A DNA stretch of 21,625 nt from assembly GCA_038260095.1 (NCBI GenBank), contig JBBSOC010000034.1:1-21625 (forward strand). The letters are read 5' to 3'. Position numbers and translations under genes: made by a program. Positions 13,034-20,360 of the stretch are shown in pieces. The notes beneath the pieces were generated by a model, which worked only from the letters and a program-made list of their open reading frames with translations, had not been told where the DNA came from and did no database searches. Position 1 is the stretch's first letter. The number at the start of each line of letters is the position of its first letter. This DNA is from QHCE01 sp038260095 (GTDB lineage Bacteria; Actinomycetota; Actinomycetes; Mycobacteriales; QHCE01).

Positions 13034-15796
13034 CTAACCGGTGTTGCGCATGCCAGCGGCGATGCCGTTGGCCGAAAGAAGCAGTGCCCGCATCAGTTCA
13101 CTGTCGTGCGCCTGCGCTGACTGACTGTCAGCCCGACCCTGCTCTGCCCGATACCGCGCCAGTAGGTCCACCTGAACGTGGTGCAGCGGCAGTAAATACC
13201 GCGACCGGACATTGAGCGTGCGGGCTAGCCCGGGCTGTTTCTCCAGCAACTCGCTTTGACCAGTGACCCAGAGCAGCTGAGAGACCGTACGCTGGTGCTC
13301 CTGGTTGATCAATTCAAAGATGTGCCGTTGCCGCTGCGGTACTAGGCGATCGACATAATGCGCCGCTATGTTCAGGTCAGTCTTGGCCAATGTCATTTCC
13401 ACGTTGGAGATGAACGTAGCGAAGAATCGCCAATCTCGATGCATGCGCAGCAAAGCGTCCGCGTGACCCGCTTCACGCGCCGCGGCAAGACCGGTACCAA
13501 CGCCGTACCACCCAGGCACAATGTGCCGGGTCTGGGTCCAGCCGAACACCCATGGGATGGCGCGTAGACCGCCAAGGCCCGCCGCGGCGTCGGGTCGTTT
13601 GGACGGCCGGGAGCCGAGGTTGAGGGCGCCGATCAGCTCGGTGGGTGTGACTGACCAGAAGTAATCGGGTAGCTGTGGATCTTCAATGAGTTGCCGATAG
13701 TTGCGCCGGGCAGCGCTAGCCACGGTCTCCATCACGTCTGCCCATGGTCCTTGCAGCGCGGCTGTGATGCTGCTGGGTACACGGTCAAGCACCGCTGAGC
13801 GCAGCACAGCGGCTACGGTGAGTTCAAGGTTGTGTCTGGCCAACACCGGCAGGGCGTACTTGTCGGAGATCACCTCTCCCTGCTCGGTGAGCTTCATCGC
13901 CCCATCTAACGTGCCGGGTGGTTGCGCCAGGATTGCGTCATAGGTGGGGCCGCCGCCGCGACCGATCGTTCCGCCGCGACCGTGGAACAGCCGCAGCTCA
14001 ACCTTGTGCGCAGCCGCGACATCGTGCAGCTGCTGCTGTGCCTGATGAATCTGCCACTGCGAGGCGGCGATCCCGGCGTCTTTGTTGGAGTCGGAGTACC
14101 CCAGCATCACCTCCTGTACGTCTCCGCGTGCCGCAACGAGCGCGCGATAAGAGTCGATATCGAGCAGCTCGTTGAGTAGCTCCCCGGCTCTTCGCAACTC
14201 GTTAACCTCCTCCAGTAAGGGCACGAAGCCGATGCTGGCGCGCGCTGGGCGTTGCGCATCCGCCATCTCGATCAACCCTGCCTCGCGGGCGAGCACGATG
14301 GCGGCAAGCACATCGTCCACACCGCGAGTCATGGAGATTATGTAGGACTCGATGATGCCGGCACCGAACCGTTTATGTGCATCTGCAATAGCGGTGAACG
14401 TACCCAGCGTGCGCATGCCGGCCGCATCAAGACGCGGCTGCTGAGCGGATGCCAGCGGACGTCGGCCGCCCAGCTCCGCAATCAGCAGCTTGGCGCGTTC
14501 CTGCGGCGCGAGTTGGGCATATGGCACGGACAGCTCGCCGAGGGAATCGAAGAGCTGCGCTAGCGCGCCATGGTGGGCTGCGGCGTGTTCGCGCACGTCC
14601 ATCGTGGCAAGTCCTAGGCCAAAGCTACGCAGTAATCGCTCGAACTGGGCGAGTTTCCCCGCGGCAACGAGTCCGCCGTTGTGGCCGCTCAGCGATTCGC
14701 GCATCAGGGTAAGGTCGGCAATCACGCCGTTGGCGTCCAGGTAGTCCCGCCGCCGATCATGCGGTGCGCCGGCGACAAGTCGGGCCCGTGTATTGCCGAG
14801 TTTCGCGCGTATCGCCCGCAGTTTGAGCCGATATGGCTCATGGGCGTTGACCCGTAAGTGCCGCGAGTTCAGTTCGGGTAACGCGGTCAGGTCGGCGGCG
14901 ATGCTGTTGGTCAATGCCTGGCTGATGGGGGTTATCCGGTCCGAGATCGACAGCTCGTCAATGAGCTCGTCGACTTGCGCTTCCGCGGCACGAAGTCCGT
15001 ACTCGTGGGCCAGATTGAGTACCTCGAGCGTGGCTTGGGGCGTGACAGCAGGGTTTCCGTCTCGGTCGCCACCAATCCAGGTACCAAAGCTCAGCGGCGC
15101 GGTGTCGGTAGGCGGGGTCGCGCCAAACTCTGCGAGCACCTCCCGCAGTTCGTCCAGTACGGCCGACGCTGTGTGTGCGTAGAGGTCGTTGAGGTAATAG
15201 ACGGCGTTGCGTGCTTCGTCGGTCGGATCGGGGCGTTGAGCGCGTAGCTCATCGGTCTGCCACAGCAGGTCGATGAGCTCGGCGAGTCGATGCTGGGCAC
15301 TAAGACTGCGATCGCCGCTAGCCAGCAGGTCGGCAATGCTGCGCAGCTTGGTAAGCGCCGAGCGCCGAGCTGCTTCGGTGGGGTGCGCGGTGAAGACGGG
15401 ACGAACCGCGAGTTTTGCGGCGGCATCGGCAACGTCGGCCGTGCTGATTGTCCCGCCGTCCACGGCGGCCGCGATGTGGCGTGCAACGTGGCGTAGGCCA
15501 TCGCCTTCGCTTTCACGTCGTGCCTCGAAGCTACGCCCACGATCCACTTGCTCGGCAACGTTGGCCAGGACAAAGAATGTGGAGAACGCGCGGACCAGCC
15601 GAATTGCGTCCGCGGTGGGTAGGCTCTCCAGCAGTGCCGCGGTCGCATCGGAATCCTCGCGGGCTAGCCGACGCACCTGTTCGACAAGGTCCAACAGCTG
15701 CGGACCAACTTGTCGGGTGAGTGTTTGGCCCAGCAGGTTCCCCACGCGCCGAATGTCCGCCCGAAGTGCCGCGTCAGGTGCGGCCTGGATTGTCAT
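13034..15796 (-). CDS. ppc: Phosphoenolpyruvate carboxylase
   Basis: This encodes 920 residues from ATG 15796, normal for actinobacterial enzymes. It converts phosphoenolpyruvate and bicarbonate to oxaloacetate and phosphate, replenishing the TCA cycle. The catalytic His138 lies in FTAHPTEAARRS (135-146). Other conserved stretches are GGDRDGNP, MLGYSDSNKDAG, the glycine-rich FHGRGGTIGRGGGP and the C-terminal MRNTG. A GTG three codons upstream (15805) lies inside the TAGCGT -10 box, so ATG 15796 with a leaderless transcript is preferred. Oxaloacetate feeds aspartate, a source of isoleucine carbon, which suits its place opposite ilvBNC. No truncation or missing residues are seen. Confidence 0.98.
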   Translation of the reverse strand: MTIQAAPDAALRADIRRVGNLLGQTLTRQVGPQLLDLVEQVRRLAREDSDATAALLESLPTADAIRLVRAFSTFFVLANVAEQVDRGRSFEARRESEGDGLRHVARHIAAAVDGGTISTADVADAAAKLAVRPVFTAHPTEAARRSALTKLRSIADLLASGDRSLSAQHRLAELIDLLWQTDELRAQRPDPTDEARNAVYYLNDLYAHTASAVLDELREVLAEFGATPPTDTAPLSFGTWIGGDRDGNPAVTPQATLEVLNLAHEYGLRAAEAQVDELIDELSISDRITPISQALTNSIAADLTALPELNSRHLRVNAHEPYRLKLRAIRAKLGNTRARLVAGAPHDRRRDYLDANGVIADLTLMRESLSGHNGGLVAAGKLAQFERLLRSFGLGLATMDVREHAAAHHGALAQLFDSLGELSVPYAQLAPQERAKLLIAELGGRRPLASAQQPRLDAAGMRTLGTFTAIADAHKRFGAGIIESYIISMTRGVDDVLAAIVLAREAGLIEMADAQRPARASIGFVPLLEEVNELRRAGELLNELLDIDSYRALVAARGDVQEVMLGYSDSNKDAGIAASQWQIHQAQQQLHDVAAAHKVELRLFHGRGGTIGRGGGPTYDAILAQPPGTLDGAMKLTEQGEVISDKYALPVLARHNLELTVAAVLRSAVLDRVPSSITAALQGPWADVMETVASAARRNYRQLIEDPQLPDYFWSVTPTELIGALNLGSRPSKRPDAAAGLGGLRAIPWVFGWTQTRHIVPGWYGVGTGLAAAREAGHADALLRMHRDWRFFATFISNVEMTLAKTDLNIAAHYVDRLVPQRQRHIFELINQEHQRTVSQLLWVTGQSELLEKQPGLARTLNVRSRYLLPLHHVQVDLLARYRAEQGRADSQSAQAHDSELMRALLLSANGIAAGMRNTG

Positions 15797-15803
15797 GGCT
15801 CCC

Positions 15804-15809
15804 ACGCTA
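15804..15809 (-). promoter_or_regulatory. -10 box of the ppc promoter
   Basis: On the minus strand TAGCGT is followed by 7 nt and then ATG 15796. The GGGAG between them is too close to the start to act as a good ribosome binding site. Confidence 0.45.
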
Positions 15810-15875
15810 GCGCTACACCTAGCGGAATCGACATACTGGTTACCGACCGTTTCCTGATTGCAATACGTCCAAATT

Positions 15876-15893
15876 GTGAGACACCAGTCTCAC
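15876..15893. promoter_or_regulatory. Perfect inverted repeat upstream of the ilv -35 box
   Basis: GTGAGAC-ACCA-GTCTCAC is an 18-bp perfect dyad ending 5 nt before the -35 box. An overlapping dyad ACCAGT-CTC-ACTGGT spans 15883-15897. The position suits a regulator of ilvBNC, and possibly of divergent ppc. An IclR-type regulator of branched-chain amino acid genes (LtbR/NdgR-like) is one candidate; this is inferred. Confidence 0.6.
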
Positions 15894-15897
15894 TGGT

Positions 15898-15926
15898 TTG
15901 ACTGAACACCACCTAGGATCTAGGGT
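15898..15926 (+). promoter_or_regulatory. ilvBNC promoter (TTGACT, 17 nt, TAGGGT)
   Basis: The -35 TTGACT (15898-15903) and -10 TAGGGT (15921-15926) have the ideal 17-nt spacing. Transcription should start about 15933-15935, at or next to the leader peptide's GTG. Confidence 0.75.
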
Positions 15927-15934
15927 CTCTAACT

Positions 15935-15967
15935 GTGTATAGCTCACAGATTCTCGTACTCATGTAG
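15935..15967 (+). CDS. ilv leader peptide (attenuation)
   Basis: GTG 15935 opens a 10-codon peptide, M-Y-S-S-Q-I-L-V-L-M, ending at TAG 15965. Four consecutive codons for Ile, Leu, Val and Leu just before the stop are the hallmark of branched-chain amino acid attenuation. The message would be leaderless. Ribosome stalling at these codons when charged tRNAs are scarce should change folding of the downstream RNA and let transcription pass the terminator at 15994-16027. The stop codon overlaps the left arm of the stem at 15965-15994, so a finishing ribosome would mask it. Confidence 0.8.
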   Translation: MYSSQILVLM

Positions 15968-15994
15968 CGCGTCAGCCGATCCGGAGACGCGCTA
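15965..15994 (+). promoter_or_regulatory. Stem-loop preceding the ilv attenuator
   Basis: TAGCGCGTC (15965-15973) pairs with GACGCGCTA (15986-15994), 9 bp with a 12-nt loop. Its left arm contains the leader stop codon, and its last base is shared with the terminator stem. It is the likely competitor that forms when the ribosome stalls upstream; a fuller antiterminator was not found. Confidence 0.55.
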
Positions 15995-16027
15995 GCCCAC
16001 GTGCTTATTGCACGGGGGCTTTTTTAT
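15994..16027 (+). terminator. ilvBNC transcription attenuator
   Basis: AGCCC-A-CGTGC (15994-16004) pairs with GCACG-G-GGGCT (16010-16020) around TTATT, with one mismatch, followed by TTTTTATT. This is a classic intrinsic terminator, lying 18 nt before ilvB and 27 nt after the leader peptide stop. Confidence 0.9.
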
Positions 16028-16045
16028 TGAGAAAAGGTGCTTGGA

Positions 16046-17824
16046 ATGACTGCAACGGATGCTTCGCTGGCAAGCCGGCCGACCAACGGCGCTGCTTCTC
16101 TGGTGGCTTCTTTGGAAGCTGTCGGTGTAGAAGCGATATTCGGCATTCCTGGCGGCGCGATCCTTCCGGTATATGACCCGCTGTTTGATGCAAATCTGCG
16201 GCATATCTTGGTTCGCCACGAGCAAGGCGCCGGCCATGCGGCTACCGGTTATGCACAGGCCACTGGGAAGGTCGGCGTGTGCATGGCGACCTCTGGCCCG
16301 GGAGCCACTAACTTGGTCACACCCATCGCGGACGCGCAGATGGATTCAGTGCCGATGGTGGCCATTACGGGTCAGACCCCCACTAGCCTTATTGGTACTG
16401 ACGCTTTTCAGGAAGCCGATATTTGTGGCATCACCATGCCGATTACTAAGCACAATTTTTTGGTGCAGTCAGCCCAAGACATTCCGCGTACCGTTGCTGA
16501 GGCGTTCCATCTTGCCTCCTCAGGCCGCCCCGGACCAGTGCTGATCGACCTCCCCAAGGATGTGCTGCAGAGCAGCACGACTTTCGCGTGGCCGCCGCTG
16601 CTGAATCTGCCCGGCTATAACCCCATAGTGACACCGAATGGCAAGCAAATTTCGCAAGCGGCGCAGCTGCTGAGTCAGGCCAGTCGACCAGTGCTGTATG
16701 TGGGTGGTGGCGTACTCAAAGCGCGAGCTGTCACCCAGTTACGGCAGTTAGCGGAACTTACCGGCGCTCCGGTGGTAACCACGCTGATGGCTCGTGGAGC
16801 GTTTCCGGACAGTCATCCGCAGCACCTGGGGATGCCAGGGATGCATGGCACCGTCTCCGCGGTGTATGCGCTGCAACGCGCCGATCTGATCGTGGCGTTG
16901 GGCACCCGTTTCGACGACCGAGTCACCGGCAAACTCGACAGTTTCGCGCCGAACGCAACTGTGGTGCACGCCGACATTGATCCAGCTGAAATCTCCAAGA
17001 ATCGTCGGGCTGATGTTCCTATCGTGGGCGACGCCCAGCAGGTGATCGTTGCGTTGTTAGCCGCACTGGCTGATCAGCCCGACAGCGCTGGAGCGGCCGC
17101 CGTAGCGCGGCTAGAGGGGTGGTGGCGGCAGCTGAACAAACTGCGCGAGACCTACCCGTTGGGCTGGGAGCCGCATACCGACGGGACGATGGCGCCGCAG
17201 TATGTGATCTCCCGGCTGGGGGCGATCGCCGGTCCGGATACGATTTACACGGCTGGGGTAGGTCAGCACCAAATGTGGGCTAGCCAATTCATCCGATATG
17301 AGAAGCCCTACACCTGGTTGAACTCCGGCGGTCTCGGCACTATGGGCTACGCCGTGCCGGCAGCCATGGGCGCCAAGCTGGGTCGCCCGGAAACCACCGT
17401 CTGGGCGATCGACGGCGATGGCTGCTTTCAGATGACTAACCAGGAGCTTGCTACCTGCGCGATTGAGAATATCCCGATCAAGGTCGCCGTAATTAACAAC
17501 GGCAACCTGGGCATGGTGCGGCAGTGGCAGACCTTATTTTATGACAAGCGCTATTCCAACACTGACCTTGGCACGGTGAACCGAATACCAGATTTTGTGA
17601 AGCTCGCACAGGCGCTGGGCTGCGTTGGTTTGCGATGTGAGACTGAGACTGATGTGGACGCCACGATTGATAAAGCCATGCAGATCAACGACCAGCCGGT
17701 GGTAGTCGATTTTGTGGTGGGGAAAGACGCACTGGTCTGGCCAATGGTGGCCCCCGGAACGGGTAATGACGAGATTATGGCCGCACGCGGTGTGCGGCCT
17801 GAATTTGATGAGGATGAGTTCTAA
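16046..17824 (+). CDS. ilvB: Acetohydroxyacid synthase large (catalytic) subunit
   Basis: This encodes 592 residues from ATG 16046, with AAAAGG 8 nt upstream; GTG 16037 is a less likely in-frame start. The ThDP-dependent enzyme makes acetolactate from two pyruvates, or acetohydroxybutyrate from pyruvate and 2-oxobutyrate, the first common step to Val, Leu and Ile. The motif FGIPGGAILPVYDPL and the activating Glu in RHEQGAGHAATGYAQ mark the N-terminal domain. The ThDP/Mg motif is GDGCFQMTNQELATC ending at INNGNLG, and FAD-type features (MLGMPGMHGT-like GMPGMHGT) are present. ilvN starts on the very next base after its stop. Expression is set by the attenuator upstream. Confidence 0.98.
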   Translation: MTATDASLASRPTNGAASLVASLEAVGVEAIFGIPGGAILPVYDPLFDANLRHILVRHEQGAGHAATGYAQATGKVGVCMATSGPGATNLVTPIADAQMDSVPMVAITGQTPTSLIGTDAFQEADICGITMPITKHNFLVQSAQDIPRTVAEAFHLASSGRPGPVLIDLPKDVLQSSTTFAWPPLLNLPGYNPIVTPNGKQISQAAQLLSQASRPVLYVGGGVLKARAVTQLRQLAELTGAPVVTTLMARGAFPDSHPQHLGMPGMHGTVSAVYALQRADLIVALGTRFDDRVTGKLDSFAPNATVVHADIDPAEISKNRRADVPIVGDAQQVIVALLAALADQPDSAGAAAVARLEGWWRQLNKLRETYPLGWEPHTDGTMAPQYVISRLGAIAGPDTIYTAGVGQHQMWASQFIRYEKPYTWLNSGGLGTMGYAVPAAMGAKLGRPETTVWAIDGDGCFQMTNQELATCAIENIPIKVAVINNGNLGMVRQWQTLFYDKRYSNTDLGTVNRIPDFVKLAQALGCVGLRCETETDVDATIDKAMQINDQPVVVDFVVGKDALVWPMVAPGTGNDEIMAARGVRPEFDEDEF

Positions 17825-18346
17825 ATGACGATCGATTCGCGGGCGGCTGAGCGGCACACGTTGTCGGTCCTGGTCGAGAACAAACCGGGGGTGCTTGCAC
17901 GGGTCGCAAGTTTGTTCTCTCGACGCTCGTTCAACATTGACTCCTTGGCTGTTGGTGAGACCGAGCATCCGGATGTTTCACGGATCACGATCGTGGTCAA
18001 TTGCGAACATCGCCCACTCGAGCAGGTCACCAAACAGCTGAACAAGCTGGTGAACGTGATCAAAATTGTGCAGCTGGATCCGCAGGAGTCGGTGCAGCGT
18101 CAATTGTTGCTGGTGAAGGTGCGAGTCGAGGGCGCGGCACGGTCACAGGTGTTGGAAGCAGTTGGGTTGTTCCGCGCCAAGGTGGTGGATGTGGCGCCGG
18201 ATGCGCTTACCATCGAGGCGACCGGGGACGGTCATAAACTCGCCGCGTTGTGTCGCCTACTAGAGCCGTTCGACATTTGCGAACTGGTGCAGTCTGGTGT
18301 GGTGGCGATCGGGCGAGGCGCCCGTCCCATCCGTCCTTTTCCCTGA
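17825..18346 (+). CDS. ilvN: Acetohydroxyacid synthase small (regulatory) subunit
   Basis: This encodes 173 residues, standard for the small subunit. ATG 17825 directly follows the ilvB stop TAA. The N-terminal ACT domain (HTLSVLVENKPGVLARVASL then FSRRSFNIDSLAVG, residues about 11-45) binds valine and gives feedback inhibition. The C-terminal domain starts near the QRQLLLVKV segment and ends VQSGVVAIGRG. It binds and activates the IlvB catalytic subunit. No unusual change is seen in the conserved glycine and asparagine of the ACT loop (ENKPGVL, NIDSL). Confidence 0.97.
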   Translation: MTIDSRAAERHTLSVLVENKPGVLARVASLFSRRSFNIDSLAVGETEHPDVSRITIVVNCEHRPLEQVTKQLNKLVNVIKIVQLDPQESVQRQLLLVKVRVEGAARSQVLEAVGLFRAKVVDVAPDALTIEATGDGHKLAALCRLLEPFDICELVQSGVVAIGRGARPIRPFP

Positions 18347-18372
18347 AATCGCCCTCAGAGCGACCCAATTCC

Positions 18373-18395
18373 GGACGTTTTCGCTGAAAAAGTCC
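18373..18395 (+). other. Small stem-loop in the ilvN-ilvC gap
   Basis: GGAC/GTCC and TTTT/AAAA pair with one mismatch around CGCTG, just before the ilvC ribosome binding site. It may affect processing or stability of the ilv mRNA; the evidence is weak. Confidence 0.3.
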
Positions 18396-18418
18396 CTTAC
18401 GAGAGGAAGTAAAGATTC

Positions 18419-19435
18419 ATGTCAGCCGAAATTTTTCATGACTCCAACGCAGATCTTGGATTTATCCAAGCCCGAAAGGTGGCGGTACTTGGCTACGGAA
18501 GCCAAGGCCACGCGCATGCGTTGAGCCTTCGCGATTCTGGGGTAGATGTCCGGGTCGGCCTTCCGGAGGGCTCTAAGAGTCGCGGTAAAGCCGAAGCTCA
18601 AGGTCTACGCGTTGTGACTCCTACCCAGGCCAGCGCGGAAGCCGACGTGATCATGGTGCTCACGCCCGACACTGTGCAGCGCACGGTGTACACCGAAGCG
18701 ATCGAGCCCAACCTGTCGACGGGTAGCTCAGCAAACAAGGCGCTACTGTTTGGACACGGCCTCAACATCCGTTACGGCCTGATCAAGCCCCCGGCTAACG
18801 TGGATGTGGCGATGATTGCGCCCAAGGGCCCCGGCCACCTGGTGCGCCGCCAGTTCTCCGACGGAAAAGGCGTTCCCTGCCTGGTTGCGGTGGAGCAAGA
18901 CGCTTCGGGTACCGCGCTCCAGCTAGCGCTCTCCTATGCCAAAGCGATCGGGGGAACCCGGGCCGGGGTGATCAAGACCACGTTCAAAGAGGAGGCTGAG
19001 ACCGACTTATTCGGCGAGCAGGTCGTGCTCTGCGGCGGTCTCAGTGAGCTCATTCGCGCGGGTTTTGAGACGCTCGTTGATGCTGGTTACCAGCCCGAGG
19101 CGGCCTACTTTGAGTGCCTGCACGAAGTGAAGCTCATCGTGGATCTTATGTATGAGGGTGGCCTGTCGCGTATGTGGTACTCGGTGTCTGACACCGCGGA
19201 ATTCGGCGGCCTCACGCGCGGCCCCCGTATCGTCACGGATGAAACGCGGGCGGAGATGAAACGCGTCCTAGCTGAAATCCAGGACGGCACCTTCACCCGT
19301 GAGCTCATTGCCGAGGAAGACAGCGGCCGGCCTACGTTCGCCAAGCTGCGCGCCGAGCAGTCAGACCATCAGATTGAGTCGGTTGGTGCTGGTCTGCGTG
19401 ACATGATGGCCTGGATGAAACCATCTGTCGATTGA
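18419..19435 (+). CDS. ilvC: Ketol-acid reductoisomerase (class I)
   Basis: This encodes 338 residues, the length of short class I enzymes. ATG 18419 has GAGAGGAAG about 9 nt upstream. It isomerises and reduces acetolactate or acetohydroxybutyrate to the dihydroxy acids using NADPH and Mg2+. The Rossmann motif is LGYGSQGHAHALSLRDSG (24-41). The loop GLPEGSKSRGKA should bind the NADPH phosphate. The metal-binding acidic cluster is in KEEAETDLFGEQ and in FECLHEVKLIVDLMYEGG. It is the last gene of ilvBNC, 72 bp after ilvN and probably co-transcribed, followed by a stem-loop at 19479-19517. Confidence 0.98.
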   Translation: MSAEIFHDSNADLGFIQARKVAVLGYGSQGHAHALSLRDSGVDVRVGLPEGSKSRGKAEAQGLRVVTPTQASAEADVIMVLTPDTVQRTVYTEAIEPNLSTGSSANKALLFGHGLNIRYGLIKPPANVDVAMIAPKGPGHLVRRQFSDGKGVPCLVAVEQDASGTALQLALSYAKAIGGTRAGVIKTTFKEEAETDLFGEQVVLCGGLSELIRAGFETLVDAGYQPEAAYFECLHEVKLIVDLMYEGGLSRMWYSVSDTAEFGGLTRGPRIVTDETRAEMKRVLAEIQDGTFTRELIAEEDSGRPTFAKLRAEQSDHQIESVGAGLRDMMAWMKPSVD

Positions 19436-19478
19436 GGCGACTCAAACCGCGTAGAGCTCGCGTGAGCTGCTAATTCAT

Positions 19479-19517
19479 CTCGTCGGGGTCAGGCTGTTCT
19501 GGTCTGACCCCCACGAG
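19479..19517 (+). terminator. Stem-loop after ilvC, no U-tract
   Basis: CTCGT-C-GGGGTCAG pairs with CTGACCCC-C-ACGAG, 13 bp with one C:C mismatch and an 11-nt loop, 44 nt after the ilvC stop. It is probably the operon's terminator although no U-run follows. The stem core resembles that of the hairpin at 20300-20338. Confidence 0.6.
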
Positions 19518-19647
19518 CCAAGCCTTCGGCTGTTGGCGAAGCAGCGAAGTTGCGGGAAGATGAAAGCACGTCAACCGACTCTTGTGTAACAAATCTGGTC
19601 ATTCTCGCGCTAAATATACGATTCCTAACCCGCGAGAGGTGAATACC

Positions 19648-20277
19648 GTGACAACTCCTTCCTATGACTCTGCAGGACACCATCAGCAACCTCAGCAGCC
19701 CCCTATGCCGGCGGAGTCCATACCGCTAAAACGGAGCAGGACCAAAGTGGGTTGGATCATCGGAGGTGTAATTACGGGCGTAATTCTGCTGGCTTGTTGC
19801 GGACTGGGTAGCTTGACGTTCCTAGGGGCAGGCTCCGACTCCAAAACCGGTAGTGCAACAGGTACCTCTAGCGATAAATCGGTAAGTACGAATGAAGCGG
19901 CTAGAGATGGAAAATTTGAGTTCACGGCGCAGAAGGTGGAATGCGGCAAAGATCGCGTGGGGAGCCAGTATCTGAATCAGAAGGCCCAGGGGCAGTTCTG
20001 TTTCGTTACCCTAAGGGTCAAGAACATCGGGCAGGAAGCTCGTATCTTCGATGCTTCAAATCAGCGCGCCTTTAACGCCGCCGGCGACAAGTACCAAGCC
20101 GACAGCACAGCATCGCTATACGCTAACGAAGGTGGAGAAACTTTTCTCAAGGACATCAACCCGGGTAATGAACTAACCGGGATCGTAGTTTTTGACATAC
20201 CTTCGGATAAGAAGCTGACTAAGCTTGAGTTGCACGACTCGGCTTTCTCCAGCGGAGCGACAGTGCGCTTATCCTAG
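19648..20277 (+). CDS. Membrane-anchored extracellular protein with a DUF4352-like domain
   Basis: From GTG 19648 it encodes 209 residues; AGAGGT about 8 nt upstream supports this start over an ATG at 19582. The N-terminal 30 residues are rich in Pro, Gln and His and lie before a Lys/Arg cluster. One membrane helix follows (about 35-61, WIIGGVITGVILLACCGLGS), then a Ser/Thr/Gly linker (62-85). The rest (86-209) is a beta-rich domain of the DUF4352 / telomeric-repeat-binding-factor-2-like type, with the typical FCFVTLRVKNIGQEARIFDA and GIVVFDIPSDKKLTKLELHD. Cys99 and Cys118 may form a disulfide outside the cell. Such proteins are common surface proteins of Gram-positive bacteria with unknown ligands. 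Confidence 0.85.
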   Translation: MTTPSYDSAGHHQQPQQPPMPAESIPLKRSRTKVGWIIGGVITGVILLACCGLGSLTFLGAGSDSKTGSATGTSSDKSVSTNEAARDGKFEFTAQKVECGKDRVGSQYLNQKAQGQFCFVTLRVKNIGQEARIFDASNQRAFNAAGDKYQADSTASLYANEGGETFLKDINPGNELTGIVVFDIPSDKKLTKLELHDSAFSSGATVRLS

Positions 20278-20299
20278 AAAGAATTATTGATGACCGTAA

Positions 20300-20338
20300 C
20301 TTCGTTGGGTCAGGTCGCTATGGCCTGACCCAACGAAG
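20300..20338. terminator. Bidirectional terminator-like hairpin between convergent genes
   Basis: CTTCGTTGGGTCAGG (20300-20314) and CCTGACCCAACGAAG (20324-20338) form a perfect 15-bp stem with a 9-nt loop. It lies between the converging DUF4352-like gene and the ABC transporter gene. No U-run follows on either strand. Confidence 0.75.
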
Positions 20339-20360
20339 CTTGTCGTTCAGTTACTCGAAG

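Noticed and set aside
13918..14179. Plus-strand open frames across ppc and other genes
   Set aside because: These are GC-skew shadows antisense to well-conserved ppc coding sequence, with no independent motif or ribosome binding site.
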